Shown one piece after another: positions 1 to 7,417 of a stretch of 26,269 bases of DNA (the stretch's first letter is position 1; every line of letters starts with the position of its first letter). The stretch is taken from the NCBI GenBank assembly GCA_946626785.1, contig CAMOUY010000021.1, positions 1-26,269 on the forward strand. The letters run 5' to 3'. This DNA is from UBA9732 sp003456855. GTDB lineage: Bacteria; Spirochaetota; Spirochaetia; Sphaerochaetales; Sphaerochaetaceae. A program made the position numbers and the translations under genes. The notes under the pieces are model-generated. The model was not told the origin of the DNA. It did no database searches and saw nothing but the letters and a program-made list of their open reading frames with translations.

Positions 1-182
1 AAGTTTTAATTGTGCAATTTTTCGAATTATTACTGTGCAGATTTAAGCGTGAGAACTCATTCTTTTCCCATTCTCTTATTTGATCCTTTGAAGAAGAAGC
101 TGTTGCATGCAAGTTGTGACAGCCAGCTACAAGGGAAATGGTTTTAGCCAGAAGATGTGTTGGGCAATGGCCCCATATTCTG

Positions 183-204
183 TGCTATAATTAGTTAAAA
201 GGAG
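183..204 (+). promoter_or_regulatory. Extended -10 promoter and Shine-Dalgarno of the DUF1737-like gene
   Basis: TATAAT at 186-191 is preceded by TGC (183-185), which makes an extended -10 element that does not need a good -35; none is obvious. AAGGAG lies at 199-204, six bases before the ATG at 211. This gives a very short leader with a proper ribosome binding site. It supports the small ORF at 211 as a real gene. Confidence 0.55.
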
Positions 205-210
205 ACAAAC

Positions 211-390
211 ATGACATACAAAGTGGTTACAGGGTTCATGTCAGGCATAACAGATACCATTAATCTCCACCTGTTCGAAGAGAGGGTTCAGGCATACATC
301 AATCAGGGTTGGGAACCACGAGGTGGTGTGGGTACGGCAACGGATAAGCATAATGATATCTGCCTTACTCAGGCCATGGTCCATAAATGA
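211..390 (+). CDS. Small DUF1737-like protein (59 aa)
   Basis: ATG at 211 and TGA at 388-390 give a 59-residue protein. It starts MTYKVVTG, has an EERVQAYINQGWEPRGG centre, and ends with an LTQAMVHK segment. The order 'short beta strand, helix, GW-x-P-x-GG, Gln-Ala-Met near the C-terminus' is what I recall for the DUF1737 family of 50-70 residue proteins of unknown function. There is no signal peptide or membrane segment, so it should be cytoplasmic. It stands alone, with its own extended -10 and AAGGAG. Family assignment is from memory of the motif; no function can be given. Confidence 0.7.
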   Translation: MTYKVVTGFMSGITDTINLHLFEERVQAYINQGWEPRGGVGTATDKHNDICLTQAMVHK

Positions 391-656
391 TTGGCGAAGC
401 ATCTCAGCTCAATACCACACCCGGATTTACCAGTCAATTGCTACTTCGTAGCTATTACTTGACAGGATAAATACCGGTTGTGGTTCTATGTTCACCAAAG
501 CCGTGCTAAAGAAAATCTCAAATGCATTCGATGAATTGTCGAAGCTTTATGCATAGTGGAAAACTATGAGACAAGTCTTTTCTATTGCATCTATTCCAAG
601 CATTACTTACATTCTTTTTTGAAGAAAATGATGCCAAAATGACGCCAAAACACAAA
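391..656. other. Gene-poor stretch, possible decayed coding remnant
   Basis: No convincing gene is seen here. A short frame at 488-556 encodes a 22-residue peptide beginning MFTKAVLKKISNAF and ending in SKLYA, with no Shine-Dalgarno. The frame is open upstream only to a TAG near 450. It reads like the C-terminal tail of a lost gene (transposase-like in flavour, but I cannot name a family). A small perfect hairpin GCTAC-ttc-GTAGC sits at 440-452. There is nothing else of note before the guaA terminator. Confidence 0.3.
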
Positions 657-682
657 AATGCCGACATCTAACTGTCGGCATT
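657..682 (-). terminator. Rho-independent terminator of guaA
   Basis: The arms AATGCCGACA (657-666) and TGTCGGCATT (673-682) form a perfect 10-bp stem with a 6-nt loop. Read on the minus strand the hairpin is followed by TTTTTGTGTTTT. It lies 25 bases beyond the guaA stop codon, so it ends the guaA transcript. Confidence 0.85.
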
Positions 683-707
683 GTAAGGGTTTAGCATTGA
701 TATGCAA

Positions 708-1688
708 TCATTCCCATTCGATCGTTCCGGTCGGTTTCGGTGTCATGTCATAGAGGACTCTGTTGACGCCCTTGACCTCGTGGATTATGCGGTCTGTGAT
801 GTGCTGAAGAAGAGAGAATGGGATGTCCTCGACTGTTGCTGTCATTGCGTCCTTTGTGTTGACGGCACGGATGATGACCGGCCAATCCCAGCTTCTCTTT
901 CCGTCGATGACTCCTGTTGACTTGTAGTCAGGGACGATTGTGAAGTACTGCCAGACCTTGCCTGCAAGGCCGTTCTTTGCGAACTCCTCTCTGAGGATGG
1001 CATCTGATTCACGCACTGCCTCAAGTCTGTCGCGTGTGATTGCCCCTGTGCACCTTACTCCAAGACCTGGGCCCGGGAACGGCTGGCGGAAGACCATGTT
1101 GTCAGGAAGACCGAGTGCCTTTCCTACGACTCTGACCTCGTCCTTGAAGAGAAGTCTGACTGGCTCCACGAGCTCGAACTTGAGATCCTCCGGAAGGCCT
1201 CCGACATTGTGGTGTGCCTTCACTCCATCACTCTCGATGATGTCAGGATAGATGGTTCCCTGGGCAAGGAACTCGATTCCATCGAGCTTTCTTGCCTCTT
1301 CCTCGAATACTCTGATGAACTCGGCTCCGATGATCTTTCTCTTCGTCTCCGGATCGGAGACGCCTGCAAGCTTGCCAAGGAAGCGGTCAACGGCATCGAC
1401 ATAGACAAGGTTCGCGTTCATCTGGTTGCGGAAGACCTCGATGACCTGCTCCGGCTCACCCTTTCTGAGCAGTCCGTGGTTGACATGCACGCATGTGAGC
1501 TGCTTGCCTACAGCCTTGATCAGAAGTGCTGCGACGACTGAGGAGTCGACTCCTCCTGAGAGTGCCAGAAGGACCTTCTTGTCTCCGATCTGGGCTCTGA
1601 GCTCCTTGATCTGCTCATCGATGAATGCGTTTGCAAGTTCCGGTGTTGTGATACGTGCCATGCTTTCAGGCCTGATGTTGGATGCCAT
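708..1688 (-). CDS. guaA: GMP synthase, ATP-pyrophosphatase (synthetase) subunit without glutaminase domain
   Basis: This enzyme converts XMP to GMP with ATP, the last step of guanine nucleotide synthesis. The 326-residue protein carries the N-type PP-loop SGGVDSS at residues 44-50, the VHVNHGLLR segment near 68-76, the QPFPGPGLGVR segment in mid-protein, and the conserved GMP-synthase C-terminus ending PTGTIEWE. The usual bacterial protein is about 510-525 residues and begins with a class I glutamine amidotransferase domain of roughly 190 residues. That domain is absent here and is not encoded next door. The length therefore matches a stand-alone GuaA-B type subunit, which must use free ammonia or a separately encoded glutaminase. 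The start at 1688 is supported by GAGGT about 5 nt upstream on the minus strand. A terminator follows at 657-682, so it is monocistronic. Confidence 0.93.
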   Translation of the reverse strand: MASNIRPESMARITTPELANAFIDEQIKELRAQIGDKKVLLALSGGVDSSVVAALLIKAVGKQLTCVHVNHGLLRKGEPEQVIEVFRNQMNANLVYVDAVDRFLGKLAGVSDPETKRKIIGAEFIRVFEEEARKLDGIEFLAQGTIYPDIIESDGVKAHHNVGGLPEDLKFELVEPVRLLFKDEVRVVGKALGLPDNMVFRQPFPGPGLGVRCTGAITRDRLEAVRESDAILREEFAKNGLAGKVWQYFTIVPDYKSTGVIDGKRSWDWPVIIRAVNTKDAMTATVEDIPFSLLQHITDRIIHEVKGVNRVLYDMTPKPTGTIEWE

Positions 1689-1718
1689 GTGTACCTCACA
1701 TTATTGGATTATGTTTGG

Positions 1719-1791
1719 AGTATAACAGAAGCAGGTTCTTTTGTAAGTAGAGAAGGGAGATTCTTTGATTTTGCAAATGATTTGCAAATTT
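1719..1791 (-). promoter_or_regulatory. Putative guaA promoter with upstream palindromes
   Basis: On the minus strand a TATACT hexamer (plus 1719-1724) lies about 30 nt upstream of the guaA start. The -35 is weak: TTACAA at 18-bp spacing or CTTACA at 19. Just upstream on the same strand are two copies of TTTGCAAAT, at 1772-1780 and 1783-1791. With the preceding A, the second (1782-1791) is the perfect palindrome ATTTGCAAAT. They could be an operator for a purine-type regulator. No guanine-riboswitch structure was recognised in the short leader. Confidence 0.35.
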
Positions 1792-1841
1792 CTTGGCCAA
1801 AAGTATGGAGCTTGTATTGCTAAAGTGATATTCTACCAGCC

Positions 1842-2042
1842 GTGAAACGCACTGTTATTAGACGGATGACCATCGTCATGGTCTCCCATGACATAGCACC
1901 TGCACTTGAACATGCCACCAGGGTACTGGACATGGGAAAGGAGACTGTGCTCGGTACCGAGGTGACTGTTGTGGGAACCTTTGATACCTACGACGAGGGC
2001 CAGTACCAGTACTGCACCCTGAAAAACGCCCAGCTGCTGTAG
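1842..2042 (+). pseudogene. Fossil: C-terminus of metal-type ABC ATPase joined to tail of an OB-fold-like protein
   Basis: From the ATG at 1866 the frame reads MTIVMVSHDIAPALEHATRV-LDMGKE. This is the H-loop ('switch histidine', SHD) and following helix of zinc/manganese ABC ATPases (ZnuC/MntB type). Walker A, signature and Walker B regions are all missing. After about residue 36 the sequence changes to GTEVTVVGTFDTYDEG...YCTLKNAQLL, which looks like the last strands of a small OB-fold-like protein. The frame has no Shine-Dalgarno. The most likely explanation is a deletion that removed the body of a metal-uptake locus and fused two gene ends in frame. The first half is clear to me; the identity of the second half is an inference. 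Confidence 0.6.
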
Positions 2043-2073
2043 AGGGATTATCTGTTCCTTATCTTCTGAATTG

Positions 2074-2090
2074 TGCTATCCTTTTCTTCG
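2074..2090 (+). promoter_or_regulatory. Extended -10 directly before the start codon (leaderless candidate)
   Basis: TGC at 2074-2076 followed by TATCCT at 2077-2082 forms an extended -10-like element whose last base is 8 nt before the ATG at 2091. No Shine-Dalgarno is present. A transcript from this element would begin at or within two bases of the start codon. Confidence 0.4.
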
Positions 2091-2762
2091 ATGGACAAGG
2101 AAAGGATCAAGCAGAGAACCAGACAGTTCCTCGACACATGGAATGACGACTATGCCTTCAAGACATACATCTCCTCTTTCGTGGCCTTTTTGATTGGGCT
2201 CTGCTTCATTCTGTACAACGGGATAATGGGTGTGGTCCAGAGGTCCCTGTGGCACGGTTCCATATGCATCTACTACATGAGCATGGCTCTGATCAGAGGT
2301 CTGATCGTCAATTCACAGAGAGACCCGAAGGCGAGGGACTATGGTTGCAGAAGACGTAAGAGAGTAATTCTAATTTCTCATATTCTGATGTTCCTTATGG
2401 ATTTTACGCTTATAGGGCCAATTTGGGCTATGATTGATGGTTCAAGGGTCTATGATTGGGGTCTGATCCCTGCTATAGCCATAGCTGCCTACACCTGCTA
2501 CAGAATCGTGATGTCAATCAGAAACTACTCCAAGGCTGCAAAGACAGAGGACTCTCTTCTTCGGGAGCTCAGGACGGTGTATCTGATGGATGCGCTTTTC
2601 GCAGTTATAGTTCTGCAGAATACGCTGATACTGGTAAATGATGGGGTTTTATCTGGGCCTATGCTGATTCTGTCCATCATCACAAGTCTGCTGATAAGTT
2701 TCGGCATAGTTGCGTTCTCCATAATATCGTTCACAAAGTCTGTCGATGAGCTTCATGCCTGA
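2091..2762 (+). CDS. Unrecognised multi-pass membrane protein (223 aa)
   Basis: I do not recognise this family. Taking the ATG at 2091 (MDKERIKQ) gives 223 residues; an upstream GTG at 2073 overlaps the -10-like element and is less likely. After a charged N-terminus of about 25 residues there are about six hydrophobic segments, starting near SSFVAFLIGLCFILY, ISHILMFLMDFTLIG, LIPAIAIAAYTCYRIV, LMDALFAVIVLQNTL and MLILSIITSLLISFG. A basic loop (ARDYGCRRRKR) sits between the second and third, so it is probably cytoplasmic. It is followed after 11 bases by the Smr-domain gene, so the two may be co-transcribed. It could be a small stress or envelope protein, but nothing in the sequence decides this. 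Confidence 0.75.
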   Translation: MDKERIKQRTRQFLDTWNDDYAFKTYISSFVAFLIGLCFILYNGIMGVVQRSLWHGSICIYYMSMALIRGLIVNSQRDPKARDYGCRRRKRVILISHILMFLMDFTLIGPIWAMIDGSRVYDWGLIPAIAIAAYTCYRIVMSIRNYSKAAKTEDSLLRELRTVYLMDALFAVIVLQNTLILVNDGVLSGPMLILSIITSLLISFGIVAFSIISFTKSVDELHA

Positions 2763-2773
2763 GGAGGTCAATC

Positions 2774-3448
2774 ATGGGAAAGAAGAAAAAGACGCAGGTC
2801 CGGAATGAAAGGTTCTCTGCAAAGCAGTACTTCGAGGATGATGACAAGTATCTTCCGTTCAAGGATGTGAAGCTCAAGCCTGCCAAGGAGAAGCCGGTTA
2901 AGACAAAGCCAAGCCAGATCAAGCCTGTTAGCAGCAAGGTCTATGACATGTACACGCCGGGGGCCACAAATGTGGTGCAGAAGATAGAGCAGATGCCGCT
3001 TGGGCTTCTCAGGGAGTGCTCACCTCAGAGAAGCTGTGACCTTCATGGAAAGCGCCCGGGCCGTGACGACATTGCGGCCCTTGTGAACGAGTTCCTGGAC
3101 GAATGCGTGTTCAAGGGGTTGAAGAAGGTCGAGATAGTCGTTGGGAAGGGAAACCACAGCGATGGCGAGCCGATCGTCCCCGGCATAGTCGAGGCCGCCC
3201 TGAAGGCCAGTGAGGTTGTAAGCGAGTACTCCACAGCTCCGGCTGCAAAGGGAGGAAGCGGATCCTTCTGGATAATTCTTGGAAAGCGCAGTCCGAAGCC
3301 GATAAACGTCTATGCCACTACAAAGGTGGAGGGCAAGGACATAAAGGGCCTGGATAAGGTTCGTGTTTCTGGTCAGAAACCTGCGAAGATAGACTATGAT
3401 GCCTATCTCCCCGATGCAGATGACCTTATAGACAAATACAGAAAATAG
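2774..3448 (+). CDS. Smr-domain protein (224 aa)
   Basis: A lysine/proline-rich N-terminal tail (residues 1-55, with PAKEKPVKTKPSQIKP) precedes a Smr domain at about residues 85-170. The domain shows the two hallmark motifs: DLHG (89-92) and GKGNHS (124-129). Smr domains are nucleases or nucleic-acid binders; in MutS2 they act on recombination intermediates or on collided ribosome-mRNA complexes. Here the domain is free-standing, as in the YdaL/SmrB-type proteins. About 50 residues of charged tail follow it. GGAGG at 2763-2767 sits 6 nt before the ATG, and the gene starts 11 nt after the membrane-protein gene. The convergent phosphorylase gene ends only 5 nt away, and no terminator is visible between them. 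Confidence 0.88.
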   Translation: MGKKKKTQVRNERFSAKQYFEDDDKYLPFKDVKLKPAKEKPVKTKPSQIKPVSSKVYDMYTPGATNVVQKIEQMPLGLLRECSPQRSCDLHGKRPGRDDIAALVNEFLDECVFKGLKKVEIVVGKGNHSDGEPIVPGIVEAALKASEVVSEYSTAPAAKGGSGSFWIILGKRSPKPINVYATTKVEGKDIKGLDKVRVSGQKPAKIDYDAYLPDADDLIDKYRK

Positions 3449-3453
3449 CTCTT

Positions 3454-5886
3454 TTAGATTACGAGCAGAACTTCTTTCTCTTTATCTTTCGACACAGGGA
3501 CCAGGTTCTCCTTCTGCTTGATTCCATCGACCCAAAGGCCCTTTTCCTCTTTGCCTGATCTCTTGACGGTTATGTTGAGCCTTGTGCCTCTGAAGACCCT
3601 TGTGGCCTTGAAGCCGTCCATGTGGCTTGGAAGGCAAGGGCAGAGTCTCAGTCCATAGTAGTCAGGGACTATTCCAAGTATTGCCTGGCTGATGGACAGG
3701 AAGGTCCATGCGGATGTGCCAGTGAGCCAGCTGTTCTTGGCCTCTCCGAATCTAGGTGAGTCCTTTCCTGCAATCATCTGCGAGTATACGTATGGCTCTG
3801 TCCTGTGGATCTCCGATATGTCCTCAAGGTAGGCTGGGCAGATCTTTCTGTACAGATCCCAGGCCCGATCCCCATGGCCAAGGACGGTCTCTGCAACTGT
3901 GATCCATGGATTGTTGTGGCAGAAGATTCCCGCATTCTCCTTGACTCCTGGTGGATAGCTTGAGATCTCTCCCAACTCCAGATGGTAGTGGTTGAACGGA
4001 GGGTTGTTCAACATGACGCCATACTTGGTCTCAAGCCTTTCCTGAACGCTCTGCATGGCCTGCTCGGCTTCTCCTGTATCCTTTCCGATTCCGGCCATCA
4101 CGCACATTCCCTGAGGCTCGATGAAGATCTGGGCCTCTTCGTTCCTGTGGCTTCCAATTGGCTTGGAGAAGGCGTCGTAGGCTCTGAGAAACCATTTTCC
4201 GTCCCAACCGTTGCTGAGTACGGTCTTCTCCATCTTCCTGACCTGCTTCTCGCATTCATCGGCTTCTTTGTTCAGATTCAGGTTTCTGCAGATGTTGGCG
4301 TAGGCCTTTCCGTACTTGACGAACATGCCTGCAATGAAGACGCTCTCTGCAACAGGACCCTCGCTTGGGCCTGTCGTCTGGAAGCTCTCGCCTGGATGGG
4401 CGGAGAAGCAGTTCAGATTCAGACAGTCGTTCCAGTCGGCTCTTCCTATAAGTGGGAGATTGTGTGGACCAAGATGCTCGACGGTGTAGTTGAAGCTTCT
4501 TCTCAGGTGCTCCATAAGTGTCTGGGCCTTGCTCTCATCGTTGTCGAACGGGACCATCTCATCAAGGATGCTGTAGTCTCCGGTCTCTCTGATGTAGGCA
4601 TCCGTTCCTGCAATCAGCCACAGAGGGTCATCGTTGAAGCCGCTTCCGACTGCAAGGTTGCCGCGCTTTGTGAGCGGCTGGTACTGATGGTATGCGGATC
4701 CGTCCGGGAACTGTGTGGCGGCGATGTCAAGAATCCTCTCCCTTGCACGCTCAGGTATGATGTGGACAAAGCCGAGAAGGTCCTGACATGAATCCCTGAA
4801 GCCCATGCCACGGCCCATTCCGCTCTCGAAGTATGAGGCGCTTCTGCTCATGTTGAAGGTCACCATGCACTGGTACTGGTTCCATATGTTGACCATTCTG
4901 TCCAGCTTCGGATCAGCTGTCTCTATGCTTATGTTGCTGAGAAGTCTTTCCCATCTGTCGTTGAGTGCCTTGAAGGCTTCATCGACCTTCCTTGTGCTGT
5001 CGTAGCGTGAGATCATCTCATTGGCCTTGGTTCTGTTCACACAGTCCAGAGCCTCCCATTTCTCATCTTCCTTGTTCTCTATGTAGCCAAGGCCGAAGGT
5101 TATGATGCGCTCTTCATCCGCGTTTAACTCCAGATTGATCTGCTGTGCCGCGCAAGGTCTCCAGCCATGGGCGATGCTGTTTCTGCATCTTCCCTCCATG
5201 ACGGCATCAGGGTTGGATGCACAGCCGTACGGTCCGTTGAAGATGTCCATGTCGGTGTCAAAGCCGTCTATGTCGCTGTTGCACCAGAAGACGCTGTAGT
5301 GGTCTCTTCTCTCTCTGTATTCGGTCTTGTGGATTATTGCGTTCTTGTGGACCTCGACCTCTCCGATGCTGTAGTTGCGCTGGAAGTTTGTCGAGTCGTC
5401 ATTTGCATCCCAGAGGCAGAACTCCACAAAGCTGAAGAGCTTCAGGTTCTTCCTGTCCTTTGTCGTGTTTCTGATGCTCACCTTGTAGATCAGGGCATTC
5501 TCGTTGCAAGGGACGAACATCGTCTGGGTGGCTTTGATTCCGTCCTTCTGTCCCTCGAAGACGCTGTAGCCCATTCCATGGCGGCAGGTGTAGGAGTCGA
5601 GCTCCGTCTTGACCGGCTGCCAGCCCGGGTTCCAGATGATCGGCTCCTTTCCTGACTCGTCTCTTATGTAGAGTCTGAAGCCCTCCTGGTCCAGTGGGTT
5701 GTTGTTGTATCGGTAGCGGGTGAGCCTTCTGAGTCGTGCATCCTTGTAGAAGGCATAGCCTCCTGCTGTGTTCGAGATAAGGGCGAAGAAGTCATCGCTT
5801 CCCAGATAGTTGATCCAGGGAAGGGGTGTCCTCGGAGTCTCGATCACATATTCCTTTGCCTTGTCGTCAAAGTGCCCGAATTTCAT
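3454..5886 (-). CDS. cbp: Cellobiose phosphorylase (GH94)
   Basis: This enzyme phosphorolyses cellobiose to alpha-glucose-1-phosphate and glucose in the cytoplasm, sparing one ATP per disaccharide. The 810-residue protein matches my memory of clostridial cellobiose phosphorylases almost end to end: it opens MKFGHFDDKAKEYVIETPRT, then PWINYLG near 23-29 and LISNTAGGYAFYKDARLRR near 36-54. It continues with FNMSRSASYFESGMGRGMGF near 344-363, QDLLGFVH, and GRADWNDCLN at 481-490, whose second Asp (487) is the expected general acid. The C-terminal half has KENAGIFCHNN and SWLTGTSAW. Length is typical and there is no signal peptide. The start is fixed by GGGAGG about 7 nt upstream on the minus strand. 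It is the second gene of the leftward operon, 15 nt after the GH1 gene. The second GH94 at 16289 lies in a different substrate branch. Confidence 0.95.
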   Translation of the reverse strand: MKFGHFDDKAKEYVIETPRTPLPWINYLGSDDFFALISNTAGGYAFYKDARLRRLTRYRYNNNPLDQEGFRLYIRDESGKEPIIWNPGWQPVKTELDSYTCRHGMGYSVFEGQKDGIKATQTMFVPCNENALIYKVSIRNTTKDRKNLKLFSFVEFCLWDANDDSTNFQRNYSIGEVEVHKNAIIHKTEYRERRDHYSVFWCNSDIDGFDTDMDIFNGPYGCASNPDAVMEGRCRNSIAHGWRPCAAQQINLELNADEERIITFGLGYIENKEDEKWEALDCVNRTKANEMISRYDSTRKVDEAFKALNDRWERLLSNISIETADPKLDRMVNIWNQYQCMVTFNMSRSASYFESGMGRGMGFRDSCQDLLGFVHIIPERARERILDIAATQFPDGSAYHQYQPLTKRGNLAVGSGFNDDPLWLIAGTDAYIRETGDYSILDEMVPFDNDESKAQTLMEHLRRSFNYTVEHLGPHNLPLIGRADWNDCLNLNCFSAHPGESFQTTGPSEGPVAESVFIAGMFVKYGKAYANICRNLNLNKEADECEKQVRKMEKTVLSNGWDGKWFLRAYDAFSKPIGSHRNEEAQIFIEPQGMCVMAGIGKDTGEAEQAMQSVQERLETKYGVMLNNPPFNHYHLELGEISSYPPGVKENAGIFCHNNPWITVAETVLGHGDRAWDLYRKICPAYLEDISEIHRTEPYVYSQMIAGKDSPRFGEAKNSWLTGTSAWTFLSISQAILGIVPDYYGLRLCPCLPSHMDGFKATRVFRGTRLNITVKRSGKEEKGLWVDGIKQKENLVPVSKDKEKEVLLVI

Positions 5887-5901
5887 ACAATGCCTCCCGT
5901 T

Positions 5902-7254
5902 TCAGTCTCCGTAACCTGTCATTACATCACGCATGAAGTATGCGCTGTCCTTTGGTATCCTTCCCTGTGTCTCATAGTCACAGTAGACAAGTCCGAATCT
6001 TTTGCTGTATCCCTTAGTCCATTCATAGTTGTCGATGAAGCTCCAGCAGAAATAGCCCCTGAGAGGGACTCCCTGCCTTATCGCCTCTGCACACATCTGA
6101 AGATGCTCCGAAAGATAGCGGATCCTCTGCTCATCATGGACTCTCTGTCTTCCGGTGATGGTGTCTGTGACAAGCTTGTCGTCACAGGCCGCACCGTTCT
6201 CTGTTATGATTATCGGAAGTTTCCCTCCGGTGTAATCCGCTGCCCATTTGAGTAGTCTGACCAATCCGTGCGGGGTGATCTGCCAACCGATTCCGGTTGT
6301 CTGCTCCTCCCAGCGCTCTGCATGCTCCTCGTTGAACATTGCAGTGTCTGACCATCTTATGACGTGCTCGCTGTAGTAGTTGATGCCAAGAAAGTCCACA
6401 GGGGAGGCGATGATCTCCATGTCTCCGTTCTCTATAGGGAACACCCAGCCAAGTTCCTTGGTTGGGTACTCCGGATAGGACTTTCTGAACATCGGCTCCA
6501 TGTAGAGTCCGCTTCTGATGTCAATGTGATGGCTTACTGCCAGCTTGTCCTTTGCGTCTCTGGTTGCAGGTCTTGGGGTCTCCAGGTTATGTGTGATTCC
6601 AATAGGTGCCTTAAGGCCGGTCTTCCTGTATTCCTGGACGATCAGACCGTGGGCAAGGTTCACATGGTGTACGCTTCTTATGTACTGGCTCTGGTCCTTG
6701 ATCCCGGGTGCATGGTAACCGGTCATGTAGCCGAGGAAGGTCACGCACATGGCCTCGTTGATTGTGATCCACATGTCAACCAGGTCTCCGAGTTCCTTGA
6801 ACAGGACCTTCGCAAGGCCTAAAAGCTTGTAGGCGGTCTGTCTGTTTGCCCAGCCGCCTTCGGCCTGGATCTCACTTGGAAGGTCCCAGTGGTAGACCGT
6901 GCAGCAGGCCTTCATGCCTTTCCTGTGAAGCTCCTCGCATAGATTGCGATAGTAGGCTATTCCTTTTGGATTGACCTTGTCTCCACCGTTCGGAAGGACT
7001 CTGGACCAGGACACAGAGAATCTGTAGTACTGGAAGCCGAGCTTGGACATGAGGTCAATGTCTTCTTTATATCTATGATATTGGTCGGAGGCGACGCTTC
7101 CGTCCTGGAACTTGTAGACAGCCCCCGGGATCTTTGCAAAGTCATCCCAGATGCAAGGTGTTCTGCCGTCCTCGCTTCCTGCGCCCTCAACCTGGTAGCT
7201 GGCTGTTGCTGTGCCGAAAAAGAAATCCTCTGGCAATTCCGGTTTGTTGAACAT
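5902..7254 (-). CDS. GH1 beta-glucosidase / 6-phospho-independent beta-glycosidase
   Basis: This is a retaining beta-glycosidase that releases glucose from beta-glucosides and short cello-oligosaccharides. The 450-residue cytoplasmic protein has the GH1 N-terminal signature FFFGTATASYQVEGA (residues 11-25), YHWDLP near 121, and the acid/base motif TINEA with Glu167. The nucleophile motif is ITENGA with Glu352, and SFIDNYEW lies near the C-terminus. Beyond the usual glycone-site residues no phosphate-binding 6-phospho motif is evident, and the neighbour is a phosphorylase, not a PTS, so free sugars are the likely substrates. The acid/base motif carries Ala where GH1 enzymes normally have Pro (T-x-N-E-P). 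GGAGGG lies 10 nt before the ATG. It is the first gene of the leftward operon and is divergent from the ROK gene. Confidence 0.93.
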   Translation of the reverse strand: MFNKPELPEDFFFGTATASYQVEGAGSEDGRTPCIWDDFAKIPGAVYKFQDGSVASDQYHRYKEDIDLMSKLGFQYYRFSVSWSRVLPNGGDKVNPKGIAYYRNLCEELHRKGMKACCTVYHWDLPSEIQAEGGWANRQTAYKLLGLAKVLFKELGDLVDMWITINEAMCVTFLGYMTGYHAPGIKDQSQYIRSVHHVNLAHGLIVQEYRKTGLKAPIGITHNLETPRPATRDAKDKLAVSHHIDIRSGLYMEPMFRKSYPEYPTKELGWVFPIENGDMEIIASPVDFLGINYYSEHVIRWSDTAMFNEEHAERWEEQTTGIGWQITPHGLVRLLKWAADYTGGKLPIIITENGAACDDKLVTDTITGRQRVHDEQRIRYLSEHLQMCAEAIRQGVPLRGYFCWSFIDNYEWTKGYSKRFGLVYCDYETQGRIPKDSAYFMRDVMTGYGD

Positions 7255-7289
7255 GTCTTAACGTCCCTCCAATTTTTGCAATGTTTCTG

Positions 7290-7380
7290 TTGACGTTTTT
7301 TCAAAACTAATGATAACCTATGTTTGTACACTGTGTAAACAAACTTCGAAAAGATTTTTGTTTTGGCTTTGAACAAATTG
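7290..7380. promoter_or_regulatory. Divergent promoter region with ROK-type operator
   Basis: An inverted repeat with arms GTTTGT (7322-7327) and ACAAAC (7339-7344) is separated by 11 nt. A further half-site GAACAAA lies at 7371-7377. On the minus strand a promoter for the GH1-GH94 operon can be read as TTTACA (plus 7334-7339), 18-bp spacer, TATCAT (plus 7310-7315), so the operator covers its -35 and spacer. On the plus strand a weaker TTGACG (7290-7295), 18 bp, TAACCT (7314-7319) could drive the ROK gene, with its start site inside the operator. The arms resemble the GTTTGTT/AACAAAC operators known for XylR-type ROK repressors. Binding by the adjacent ROK protein is an inference. Confidence 0.55.
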
Positions 7381-7417
7381 GGGAAGCGCAAGATAGTGGG
7401 GAGAAAGGAGCAAGATT

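Noticed and set aside
488..556. 22-residue ORF in the left intergenic stretch
   Set aside because: No Shine-Dalgarno and no recognised family; kept only as a possible remnant in the intergenic entry.
1689..1841. Guanine riboswitch upstream of guaA
   Set aside because: The leader is too short (about 20-30 nt) and lacks the three-way junction core.
3449..3453. Bidirectional terminator between the Smr gene and the convergent phosphorylase gene
   Set aside because: Only 5 nt separate the stop codons and no hairpin with a T-run is visible nearby.
3982..4791. 269-residue open frame on the plus strand
   Set aside because: It is antisense to the well-conserved cellobiose phosphorylase, has no family resemblance and no ribosome binding site.
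5167..5655. 162-residue open frame on the plus strand
   Set aside because: Shadow of the phosphorylase gene, with no domain features.
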